Positions 55,455 through 64,000 of a DNA stretch of 64,000 bases are shown here, piece by piece. A program made the translations under genes and the position numbers. Each line of letters begins with the position of its first letter. Positions within the stretch are counted from its first letter, which is position 1. Below the pieces are notes generated by a model. That model did not search any database. It was given only the letters and a program-made list of their open reading frames with translations, and was not told the origin of the DNA. Source of the stretch: Fagopyrum homotropicum (taxonomy: Eukaryota; Streptophyta; Magnoliopsida; Caryophyllales; Polygonaceae); assembly GCA_033239125.1 (NCBI GenBank), contig BSWB01000008.1, positions 7,532,001 to 7,596,000 of the forward strand, written 5' to 3'.

Positions 55455-55470
55455 AATAACCCCATACTTA
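55455..55470 (-). other. Element C polypurine tract
   Basis: In sense TAAGTATGGGGTTATT before the LTR, identical in type to B. Confidence 0.75.
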
Positions 55471-56789
55471 GTACTTGCTTGTCCCTAAGCAAAGTCTTTC
55501 AAAAAGTTTTAAACAAGAGTTAGGATGAAATATGTGTACCTTCTTTTGGATGAAAGTGACTTCTAAAGAATAGATCATTCTCAAACCTTGCTTCAATCGT
55601 TTTTCAAACTTTCACACACTTGATTAGAGAGTAAAAGGCAAAGAAAACTCATGAATCAATTTAACTTCCAAACAAGCATTATAACCTTCAAATATTATCA
55701 AAATCAATCATAAGAACTTCAATTTAGATCACCAAGCCATATAACATTCTTTTGATCTTAAGGACTTTCAAAGAAAAGGTCTAGAGTATGGAAGGGAAGG
55801 GAAAACTTCAAGGGAGAGTGGTGCATAAATCCGGGAAAGTGGACAACTACCTTCTTCTTCTTTTGCGGTTTCCGCAACACTTCACTTAGAGCTTTGCTCT
55901 CTTCTTTTTCGACTTTACTTTTGGAGTTATGGATAGAGGTGCACAAAAACCGAAGCCTAGGAGATTGGCGTTTCTCAAAATTGCAAGAGATGCCTCAAAC
56001 CCTTAGCGCACATACCATAATCCGCTAGGAATATCGCTCAATCCGACTTTGGCAAGACACAAACACCCGGCTATGTGAATGGTGTCGAGTTACTCATCGT
56101 CATGATTGACTTTCCCAAACTTATAATTTCTTTCTATTCGATTGATTGCAAATAATTGCTCTCATGGCCCTCCCACATCAAACATGCCTTTTTCTCATTC
56201 ACTTCTCCAAATTCCCGGATAGGTAAGGGAGGCTAATATTTCAATGAGGAGCTAGATGATCAAAGAAAGAAGAAAGAAAGTATCGAATTGCCTTAATCAT
56301 TTCAACAAGAAGTATATGAACTTATAATGTGATTTCAACTTCAATCTCTCAACATGATTTAGGTAACGTTTTCACATTATAAAGCTTGCAAAAGAGGTAA
56401 AATTCATTCATTCAAATTCATTTCAATTTACAATCCTTTTAAGCATGCAATTGTCATCAAACTCAATTCACAAGTAGTGATTATCATGGAAATCATCTCA
56501 ATTCATTAGAAGCACAAAATTTTCAAAATTTTTCAATTTTTATGGGTTTTTCAAGTCACTTTTCATGCAATGCAAGAATGAAACATGTAACATATAATGA
56601 ACATGCAATGATAGTCTCGTAATGGAAGCAACATATAGAGTAGAGTTATTACAAACATTTAGTACATCCCACCCCATACTTAGGGCGAACATTGTCCCTA
56701 ATGTTCACAAGGAAGAACAAAAGAAAGCAAAAGAAAAAGAAACTCACAAGTGGTGGCGGGAATGTCTAAAACAAACTGTCATGCATCGA
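55471..56789 (-). other. Element C non-coding region between extra ORF and 3' LTR
   Basis: Colinear with B 29811-31135. No gene recognised. Short ORFs on either strand are not kept between B and C. Confidence 0.65.
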
Positions 56790-58355
56790 TCACTGCGGCG
56801 GCGGTGGTGGTGGGAATGGAGAGAAACTCGGATCATAGAACCGCCCAAACTGCTGGCGGTAGACGTCCCTCATCATGTGGTCGAGGTCGTCTAGGCGTCC
56901 GTCTCTAGCATCCGCCCGGATCTCTAGTGCTCCGACTCTCTCTGAAAGTCCGGTAGCCCAATCCGGCATCCGCTCGTACCATCCCGGGGGGTGACCATAC
57001 CATGCGGGGGCATCGGCTGGTGCTGGTGCTGGTGGTGGTGGTGGTGGTGGTTGCGTCGTGGACCAAGGAGGGGGTGTATCGTACCAAGTGGGAGGTGTAG
57101 TCATCCACGTGGGCCTCTCACTCACGCTGGCGCGGCGAGATGATGAGCCTGAAGCTCTAGCTGGGCGTGGAGAGCGCCTAGGTACATCCGGGGCCGCTTC
57201 CGGCTGATCCGGAAACGAGCCGAACTCCTGCTCCGCTCCTCCACCACTCTCGTACTGCTCTCCCATCTCCTCCTCATCCACAACTGGTGGTGGAACGTAA
57301 AGGGGAGCTCCTAGCCTGTTCGCATGCATCGCAGCGAACGTCTCCTTCCAATTGTGGCGTCCCGCCACAATGGAATACTCCGGCAGCCACTCAATACCCC
57401 TGCCTGTCCTACTCTCCCAGGGCATGCCCGCATAAGGCGGACCTCTATGTGTGGGGAAGATGAGTCCCCTAACCATGAACGCATGTAATCCTAGAGGTAC
57501 GGCGGGTATGCGGGTGCAACCAGAAAAATCCACTCCGAATGTCCTAGCTATGTGGGTCACTATCCCTCCATAACCAATGTTCCCCTTCCTCTTGTTCTTC
57601 AATTTACTCATTGTAGCCGCCAAAAGAGTAGCACAATCTGCGCGGCGACCGTAGAGCATACAGTATAGCAGGAATAGCTCATCCGTCTTGATCTTTTGGG
57701 GCGTCTCCGTCCTAGGAAAGAGACACTCCGAAAGAACACGGTGAGCTATCTTCAAGGCTAGATGGTACATCAATCTAGCCTTGGTATCAGCGGGTTGCCA
57801 ACGGTCCTCGTCGGCGTAGATCATGGCTACCTCCTCCCAGAAATCCTTAGGGTAGATACCGCTAGGGAATCGACCATTGTAGGTCTCATGGAACCCGAAA
57901 ATGGCTCCAAACTCAACTATACTCAACTGGTAGTCTCGATTCATGAGACGGAAGGAGACAGTCCTATCAACATGGCTGTGCTCGAAAGATGTCACAACCT
58001 CTCGGGTGATCTCCTCATAGGCATCTTCACGAATGTTCGTGAAGACGGTCAATCCGGCTCTATCCAAGAGCCATGTAAGATCGTCAACTATGTTGAGAGG
58101 ATGTAGATCCTCCAACAACAAATACCTAGGGCCAATCACTGCCCTCTTCTCTATCTTCTCAAATGCAGCTAGGTGGTCATCATGTATGGTTGGGATGCTA
58201 GGGTGAGGTGGTGAAGATGGAGGTGAAGGTGAGGATGGTGGTGAGGGAGATGAGGGTGGTGGTGCCCTAGATGTGGAGGGGTTGCCCTTTCTTTTCTTAT
58301 TTTGGTCCCCTTTCTTCTCCTTTATCCTTCCCGAAACTCTCCTTACGAAATCCAT
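56790..58355 (-). CDS. Athila ORF-1-like protein, downstream of pol (element C)
   Basis: 521 codons, start MDFVRRVSGRIKEKKG at 58355. It has the same domain order as the B copy: a basic N-terminus, Ser/Pro run, a globular domain at about 70-380 with TREVVTSFEHSHVDRTVSF and ECLFPRTETPQKIK, an acidic patch (VVDEEEMGEQYESGG), and a Trp/Pro-rich C-terminus ending in a charged helix and PPPPPPQ. Differences from B are mostly single residues and the length of a proline run. The frame has stayed open in both copies although their LTRs differ widely. No membrane segment is visible. Function unknown; a nuclear or RNA-related role is only a guess from the basic N-terminus. Confidence 0.82.
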   Translation of the reverse strand: MDFVRRVSGRIKEKKGDQNKKRKGNPSTSRAPPPSSPSPPSSPSPPSSPPHPSIPTIHDDHLAAFEKIEKRAVIGPRYLLLEDLHPLNIVDDLTWLLDRAGLTVFTNIREDAYEEITREVVTSFEHSHVDRTVSFRLMNRDYQLSIVEFGAIFGFHETYNGRFPSGIYPKDFWEEVAMIYADEDRWQPADTKARLMYHLALKIAHRVLSECLFPRTETPQKIKTDELFLLYCMLYGRRADCATLLAATMSKLKNKRKGNIGYGGIVTHIARTFGVDFSGCTRIPAVPLGLHAFMVRGLIFPTHRGPPYAGMPWESRTGRGIEWLPEYSIVAGRHNWKETFAAMHANRLGAPLYVPPPVVDEEEMGEQYESGGGAEQEFGSFPDQPEAAPDVPRRSPRPARASGSSSRRASVSERPTWMTTPPTWYDTPPPWSTTQPPPPPPPAPAPADAPAWYGHPPGWYERMPDWATGLSERVGALEIRADARDGRLDDLDHMMRDVYRQQFGRFYDPSFSPFPPPPPPQ

Positions 58356-59186
58356 TTCTGTTCAAAATTACGGTCTGTTCTTCGAAAACCACGGCCGTGG
58401 AACCTCCAGAGACCGTAATTCTAGACAGAATCTTGTGAATCTCAGCAAATTCACCCAATCTCACCACAACAAGCAGTCCTAATCTAATTTCTTCCAATCT
58501 TTATCAGTTCTTCCTAAAAATCTATGGCAAAAACGAACCAAATCCACTAGAATCGAAGAGAAGGAAATAACCTTTTTTTTTCGGATTGAATAATCCAAAA
58601 TGCGGGTTTGTTGATCGTTTTCCACTCGATTTGTTGCTTGAATCTTGTTCGTGGTTGGATTTGCTGTAGTTTAGGACGAAGAATCGTTGAAAATGATTAG
58701 AAAATGAAGAATTTGGAGAGGGTTCGTGTTTTCGGTATCTAGGTCGTGGAATTGGGGAAGGATTGTGGTGTTTTTGTGACGAAGTGTGGCTTTTATACTC
58801 GCAGGCAAAATTTCAAAAATCACGGTCTGTCGGGGCATTCCACGGCCGTGGAAATGTACGGACCCGTGGTTTTGGTGATTTTTCACAGGCTTTTGGGAAT
58901 TACGGCCACTGTAGCTATGACGACCGTGATTTAGACCGTGGAACCCTCTGTAAAGCTTCAAAGTCCAAATTTCGTCGCTTTTCTTTGACATTATCCCTCC
59001 TTTCTCCTTTTCCATCATTCCTACAACCAAAAACACGAACATACCGGAAGAAATCGAGGCAAAACAAAGCGAAAACGTCTATTCTAAGCTAATCTATGAA
59101 TCGAAAACAAAAACGAGAATGCAATACCTTGGGTTGCCTCCCAAGAAGCGCTTTGTTTAAGGTCCGTAGCTAGACCAATCTCGCAC
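58356..59186 (-). other. Element C spacer between pol and extra ORF
   Basis: Conserved hairpin block at 59130-59153, palindromes CCACGGCCGTGG at 58389-58400 and 58840-58851. No gene; minus and plus frames of 109-123 codons at 58671-59092 overlap the palindromes and are not conserved as proteins. Confidence 0.65.
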
Positions 59187-62100
59187 TTATTCGAGTGCGG
59201 TGGGTGCAAACTCCTCAGCTTGGAGTTCCGGCGAGTACTTCTTGAGTCGTTGGCCGTTCACCTTAAAACTTCCACTAGCTTCACCCCATACTTCAACTGC
59301 ACCATGGGGGAAAATACGTTTAATTAGAAAAGGTCCAGTCCAACGAGATTTTAACTTACCTGGAAAGAGGCGAAGTCTCGAATTGAAGAGGAGAACTTGA
59401 TCTCCTTCTTGGAAGTCCTTTGGAATGATATGCTTATCATGCCAACGCTTTGCTCTTTCCTTGTAGATCTTAGCGTTTTCATAGGCGTTCAAACGGAGTT
59501 CATCCAGCTCGTTGATGTCTAGGAGACGCTTCTCTCCCGCTTCCTTCATGCCGAAATTCAGCCATTTGATAGCCCAAAACGCTTTGTGCTCTAGCTCTAC
59601 CGGCAAATGACAAGACTTCCCATACACAAGGTTGTATGGTGTGGTTCCTATGGGAGTCTTGTATGCAGTCCGGTATGCCCATAATGCATCATCTAGTTTC
59701 AAGGACCAATCCTTCCTAGTCCTTGAAACCGTCTTCTCTAGAATTCCCTTGATCTCCCTATTTGAGATCTCAACTTGTCCACTCGTTTGTGGATGGTAAG
59801 GGGTGGCGATCTTGTGAGTAACCCCATACTTGGTTAGAAGAGCTTCAAAGCGACGGGCTATGAAGTGAGAACCTCCATCACTAATGATCGTCCTTGGTGT
59901 CCCGAATCGCGGAAAGATGGTCTTGTTGAAGAACTTGACCACCACCATGGCATCATTTGTGGGAGAGGCAATTGCTTCGACCCATCTGGAGACGTAATCT
60001 ACCGCCAATAGTATGTATTGGTTTCCACAAGAAGAAGGGAATGGTCCCATGAAATCGACTCCCCAAACGTCGAAAATCTCCACCTCCTGGATGTTGTTGA
60101 GGGGCATCTCGTTCCTCCTAGAGATATTGCCTGTTCTTTGACAAGCATCGCAACAAGAAACAAAGGATTGCACATCTTTAAATAAAGTAGGCCAATAGAA
60201 TCCAGATTGCAATACCTTTGCGCTAGTTTTGTTCGAACTAGCGTGTCCTCCACAAGGTAGTGAATGACAATGACGGATGACACTTTGCATCTCATCTTCC
60301 GGCACACATCGCCGGATGATGCCATCCGGACCTCTCTTGAAGAGGAGAGGCTCGTTCCAATGGTATTCTCGGACGTCCTTGAAGAACTTCTTCCTTTGTG
60401 CGTATGACAGTCCGGGTGGTATCTCCTGGCAAACCAAATAGTTAACGAAGTCAGCAAACCATGGTTCGTTACCTTTGGAGATTACCTTGATGCACTCCTC
60501 TATGATATGTAGGTGTTCGTCCGGGAAGGAGTCATCAATGGGTAAATGGTCGTCCTCTAGATGTGTTAGACGACTCAAATGATCCGCAACAGAATTTTCC
60601 GAGCCTTTCTTGTCGCGGATCTCAAGATCGAATTCTTGTAGGAGAAGAATCCATCTAATTAGCCTTGGCTTCGCGTCTTTCTTTGCAAGGAGGTACCAGA
60701 TCGCAGCATGATCCGTGTAGATAATCACCTTTGCACCTACAAGATAAGAGCGAAACTTGTCAATAGCGTAGACAATGGCTAGAAACTCTTTTTCCGTAGT
60801 GGCGTAGTTGAGCTGGGCTTCGTCTAGCGTCTTGCTAGCATAGTATATGGCGTGGGTTCGTCCTTCCTTTCGTTGCCCAAGAACAGCTCCAATGGCTACG
60901 TCACTAGCATCACACATAATCTCGAAAGGGAGAGTCCAATCCGGGGGTTGGATAATGGGTGCTGAAATTAGAGCTTGCCGAATGGTGTTGAACGCATCTA
61001 GACATTCCTGTGAAAACTCAAAAACCGCATCCTTCATCAATAGATTAGTGAGAGGTTTTGATATCTTAGAAAAGTCCTGAATGAAACGTCTATAAAATCC
61101 AGCATGTCCTAGGAAACTTCTTATTCCCTTCACCGAAATTGGGGGAGGAAGTTTCTCTATGGTCTCTATTTTAGCTTTGTCTACCTCTATCCCTCTACTA
61201 GAGACTAAGTGACCTAACACGATTCCTTCCTTAACCATGAATTGACACTTCTCCCAATTAAGAACTAGGTTAGTGTCTTCACATCTTTGCAAAACAAGAG
61301 AAAGGTTAGAAAGACAATCGTTAAAAGAGGAACCGTAAACGGAGAAGTCGTCCATGAAGACTTCCATGATTTCCTCTACATATTCGGAGAAGATGGCCAT
61401 CATGCACCGTTGAAAGGTGGCTGGGGCGTTGCAAAGCCCGAACGGCATTCTCCTATAAGCGAACGTACCCCAAGGGCACGTGAATGTGGTCTTCTCTTGA
61501 TCATCCGGATGTATCGGGATCTGAAAGAAACCACTATAGCCGTCAAGGTAGCAAAAGTATGAATGTTGTGCTAACCTTTCAAGCATTTGATCGATGAATG
61601 GCAATGGAAAGTGATCCTTCCGCGTTGCATTGTTGAGCTTGCGGTAGTCTATGCACATTCGCCATCCAGTTACAGTTCGGGTAGGAATGAGTTCGTTGTT
61701 CTTATTGGTGATGACTGTCATTCCTCCCTTCTTCGGAACTACTTGAACTGGGCTCACCCACTTGCTATCGGAGATAGGATAGATGATACCTGCATCAAGA
61801 AGTTTAAGAATTTCCTTCTTGACAACCTCCTTCATGGTCGGATTCAACCGCCTTTGAGGTTGTCTTGAAGTTCTAAAGTCCTCCTCCATTAGTATCTTAT
61901 GCATGCATAGGGAGGGTTTAATTCCTACTAAGTCTTCAATAGTATAGCCTATGGCTTTTCTATGTTTCCTAAGGACAATCATGAGCTGTTCATGTTCATC
62001 TATGCTTAATTCGGAACTAACGATAACCGGGAAGGTGGAATTAGATCCAAGAAAAGCGTACCTTAGATGAGTAGGAAGTGGTTTGAGTTCCATTGCTTTC

Positions 62101-64000
62101 GGAGCTTCCATTGATCCTTGAGGAGCTTCCGATGTTTCCTTAGAAGTTTCTAAGGAGGTTGGATGGTTTGGAGAAGAATTAGAAGAAGTTGGAGAAGTAT
62201 GCCGATCACCATCTTCCACGGCCAAAATTACGGTCTCCTCTGGAGTTCCACGGCCGTAATATCCTCTGGAATGGAGGTTGATTTTGGTCGTGGAATCCAC
62301 GGTCGTGGAATACAGAGTATGACCGTGGATTCGAGTATTTTCAGCCTCATCGTGGAGTATCTCAAACTCCACTTCATACATCTCTTCTTGTGCTCCTAAG
62401 GCTTTAATTTCCTCTTTGCACTCTTCCTCTTCTCCTACATCGGTTAGACTCATAGTAATAACCTTTTGCAAAGGATCGTTAAAGAGAATTGCACTTACCT
62501 CTTCCCTAGATAAACCTTCTTCGTCTTGGACATTGTAAATATCCTCATCAAAGATTGGCTCCTTCACTAGAGTGGAAAGAACGAATTCTACTTTCTCTTC
62601 CCCAATATCAAAAGCGAGCCTCCCATTCTTGCAATCGACCATGCAGCCAGAAGTTGCAAGAAACGGCCTTCCGAGTATGATCGGGACCGGACTATCCGCA
62701 GGAATGTCAAGCACGACAAAATCAATGGGAACAAAGAACTTGCCTAGCTTGACCGGGACGTCTTCTACAATGCCGACGGGGCGAGTAATGGATCGATCCG
62801 CCATGTATAACGTCATCTTCACCGGTTTAGGGTCGCCTAAACCGATCTTCCTGCACAATGCAAGTGGTATGATGCTCACACTTGCTCCCAAGTCACATAA
62901 AGCGTCATATGTGACCTCTCCCACTCCAATGGGAATGCAAAATGACCCCGGATCTTTCAGCTTTGGGGGCATTTTCTCCTTCATAGTCTTGATGAGATCC
63001 GAAGAATCCGAACTCATCTTGACTTCACCAAAATCTTCTAGCTTCCTCTTGTTAGAGAGGAGCTCCTTCAAGAACTTGCCATAAGCCGGCATACCTACAA
63101 TGGCATCAATGAAAGGTATATTAATATGCAGCTTGCTCATGAGTTCTATAAACTTACCAAATTGTTTATCTAGGCGCGCTCGCGCTCTAGATTGAGGGAA
63201 CGGTAGGGGAGGTTTGAAAGCTGGAGGAGGAACATAGACGTCTTCCTTCTCCTTCTCCTTTTCTTTGCCCTTCTCTACGGGGACTTCAATGAACGTAGGC
63301 TGCGGATCGGTGGTAGTCACTCCGCTCCTAGTTGTAATCGCCATTACCCTTCCTTTAGGGTTGTCCTCCGTTTTTCCTGGAAGTTTCCCTTGATTTCTAG
63401 GAACTTCCTCCGCATGGTTGAACATTTGGTTTTCCAAAACCTTTTGAGCTTTGTCAACCTTAGAAATTTGATCATCAACCTTGATGATGCGGTTCTCCAA
63501 CCCTTGAAGCTTTCCCAAGATTGTTTCCAACATAGGATCCGGCTTCTCCTTTCCCGTATTGTTTCCTCCATTTGATGATTGCCCCTGGCTTTTCAAAGGA
63601 GTAGAGGAAGAAGAGGGTGGAGTTAGTGAATTGGAATTGGAAGGATAGGAGTTACCGGAATTTTGTTGATTGGAGCGCCAATTGTTGTTGTTCGAACCCC
63701 GATTGTTGTTCCAATTGTTGTTGTTCCGGTTGTTGTTGTTTCCATTCCAATTGTTATTCCGGTTATTGTTCCGGTTATTGTTGTTGCGGTTGGTGTTATC
63801 ACCGCCGTTGTTGTTGCCCAAATAGCCAACATCCTTCTCTTGTTGCTTTGGGAAGTTGGTCTTGATAGTCTCCTTCAACTCTTTGATCTCATTGTTGAGG
63901 GAGAAAATCTGATTTTGAGCTTCATGTGTGAGCTTTGCTCCTTGCTCCACACGATTTCCCTCCACTTTCCGGTGGGAATACTTCTCTATGACTCTTGCTT
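59187..64000 (-). CDS. gag-pol: Element C Gag-Pol polyprotein, single open frame, N-terminus outside the window
   Basis: More than 1600 codons without a stop. The visible Gag part begins at VIEKYSHRKVEGNRV and contains an Asn-rich tract (NNRNNNWNGNNNNRNNNNWN), then a linker KVDDQISKVDKAQKVLE missing from B. The protease has CDLGASVSIIP, followed by ILGRPFLATSG. RT has MCIDYRKLN, YCYLDGYSGF, FGLCNAPATFQRC and FMDDFSVYG. RNase H has FEIMCDASDVAIGAVLGQ, TEKEFLAIVYAIDKF and YTDHAAIWYL (Arg to Trp against A and B). Integrase has HCHSLPCGGHASSNK...CDACQRTGN, DFMGPF, IISDGGSHF, SNREIKGILEK and a GPF module. All catalytic residues I can name are present. The frame joins gag and pol directly, the arrangement that A and B have lost. 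Confidence 0.93.
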   Translation of the reverse strand, partial: ARVIEKYSHRKVEGNRVEQGAKLTHEAQNQIFSLNNEIKELKETIKTNFPKQQEKDVGYLGNNNGGDNTNRNNNNRNNNRNNNWNGNNNNRNNNNWNNNRGSNNNNWRSNQQNSGNSYPSNSNSLTPPSSSSTPLKSQGQSSNGGNNTGKEKPDPMLETILGKLQGLENRIIKVDDQISKVDKAQKVLENQMFNHAEEVPRNQGKLPGKTEDNPKGRVMAITTRSGVTTTDPQPTFIEVPVEKGKEKEKEKEDVYVPPPAFKPPLPFPQSRARARLDKQFGKFIELMSKLHINIPFIDAIVGMPAYGKFLKELLSNKRKLEDFGEVKMSSDSSDLIKTMKEKMPPKLKDPGSFCIPIGVGEVTYDALCDLGASVSIIPLALCRKIGLGDPKPVKMTLYMADRSITRPVGIVEDVPVKLGKFFVPIDFVVLDIPADSPVPIILGRPFLATSGCMVDCKNGRLAFDIGEEKVEFVLSTLVKEPIFDEDIYNVQDEEGLSREEVSAILFNDPLQKVITMSLTDVGEEEECKEEIKALGAQEEMYEVEFEILHDEAENTRIHGHTLYSTTVDSTTKINLHSRGYYGRGTPEETVILAVEDGDRHTSPTSSNSSPNHPTSLETSKETSEAPQGSMEAPKAMELKPLPTHLRYAFLGSNSTFPVIVSSELSIDEHEQLMIVLRKHRKAIGYTIEDLVGIKPSLCMHKILMEEDFRTSRQPQRRLNPTMKEVVKKEILKLLDAGIIYPISDSKWVSPVQVVPKKGGMTVITNKNNELIPTRTVTGWRMCIDYRKLNNATRKDHFPLPFIDQMLERLAQHSYFCYLDGYSGFFQIPIHPDDQEKTTFTCPWGTFAYRRMPFGLCNAPATFQRCMMAIFSEYVEEIMEVFMDDFSVYGSSFNDCLSNLSLVLQRCEDTNLVLNWEKCQFMVKEGIVLGHLVSSRGIEVDKAKIETIEKLPPPISVKGIRSFLGHAGFYRRFIQDFSKISKPLTNLLMKDAVFEFSQECLDAFNTIRQALISAPIIQPPDWTLPFEIMCDASDVAIGAVLGQRKEGRTHAIYYASKTLDEAQLNYATTEKEFLAIVYAIDKFRSYLVGAKVIIYTDHAAIWYLLAKKDAKPRLIRWILLLQEFDLEIRDKKGSENSVADHLSRLTHLEDDHLPIDDSFPDEHLHIIEECIKVISKGNEPWFADFVNYLVCQEIPPGLSYAQRKKFFKDVREYHWNEPLLFKRGPDGIIRRCVPEDEMQSVIRHCHSLPCGGHASSNKTSAKVLQSGFYWPTLFKDVQSFVSCCDACQRTGNISRRNEMPLNNIQEVEIFDVWGVDFMGPFPSSCGNQYILLAVDYVSRWVEAIASPTNDAMVVVKFFNKTIFPRFGTPRTIISDGGSHFIARRFEALLTKYGVTHKIATPYHPQTSGQVEISNREIKGILEKTVSRTRKDWSLKLDDALWAYRTAYKTPIGTTPYNLVYGKSCHLPVELEHKAFWAIKWLNFGMKEAGEKRLLDINELDELRLNAYENAKIYKERAKRWHDKHIIPKDFQEGDQVLLFNSRLRLFPGKLKSRWTGPFLIKRIFPHGAVEVWGEASGSFKVNGQRLKKYSPELQAEEFAPTALE

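Larger units (their letters stand above)
53780..64000 (-). mobile_element. Athila element C, cut by the right window edge
   Basis: It has a 3' LTR (53780-55454), polypurine tract, extra ORF and a gag-pol frame that is still open at position 64000. It is a relative of B in sequence and gene order but a separate insertion; the base set ATGTC (53775-53779) would be its target duplication. Its 5' LTR and PBS are outside the window. Confidence 0.92.

Overview
The window is plant nuclear heterochromatin. Athila-type Ty3/gypsy elements (primer-binding site TGGCGCCGTTGCCGGGGA, Athila ORF-1-like protein), Tekay/Del-type chromoviruses, an L1-type LINE and a CACTA element together point to an angiosperm, probably a eudicot; the species cannot be named from the sequence. 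I found no host gene, rRNA, tRNA or CRISPR array. Almost every base can be assigned to a transposable element, most of them nested in one another.

Layout. The oldest layer is a decayed Athila-like element, 'E0' (minus strand). Its integrase (1372-2129), RNase H (2677-3233) and reverse transcriptase (3234-3914, continuing at 42252-42716) are split by later insertions: an LTR 'G' (1-1371), a 547-bp solo LTR-like unit 'H' (2130-2676) and an LTR 'F' (3931-5172 + 41502-42251). A chromovirus 'T1' (5173-41496, minus, target-site duplication ATAGG) landed inside LTR F. T1 then received an Athila solo LTR (9827-11654) in its RT gene and a second solo LTR 'D' (12924-14680) in its gag. Two complete Athila elements landed in its 5' LTR: 'A' (17087-28019, plus, TSD AAGAA) and 'B' (28031-41250, minus, TSD GTGAG), one base pair apart. 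Right of E0 a minus-strand LINE (42717-44998) is cut by a second chromovirus 'T2' (44999 to beyond the window). T2 carries a MITE in its 3' LTR, a 3990-bp CACTA element in its chromodomain (48467-52456, TSD AAA) and a third Athila element 'C' (53780-64000+, TSD candidate ATGTC), which runs off the right edge.

How the genes work. In A, B and C one reading frame encodes Gag, aspartic protease, RT, RNase H and integrase. B and C also carry a second protein (523 and 521 aa) between pol and the 3' LTR; A does not. A is disabled by three nonsense codons and one frameshift. B has a clean pol but a broken gag-pol junction. C is open across everything visible and is the best candidate for an autonomous copy. 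B's LTRs differ at only 6 of 1764 positions by eye, so its insertion is recent; A's differ at about 26 positions.

The most unusual signal lies outside the genes. Short GC-rich, often palindromic motifs are iterated through LTRs, leaders and the protease-RT linker: CCACGGCCGTGG in A, B and C, CGCAGGGGCGG in T1, T2 and G, TCGACCGAGGTGA in D, TTAGCTCGAGTG in F. A second set of spaced modules (GAGACTTACCCGGT in A and D, GGTTGTTGAGGCTCA in B and C) occupies comparable LTR positions. All comparisons were made by eye.
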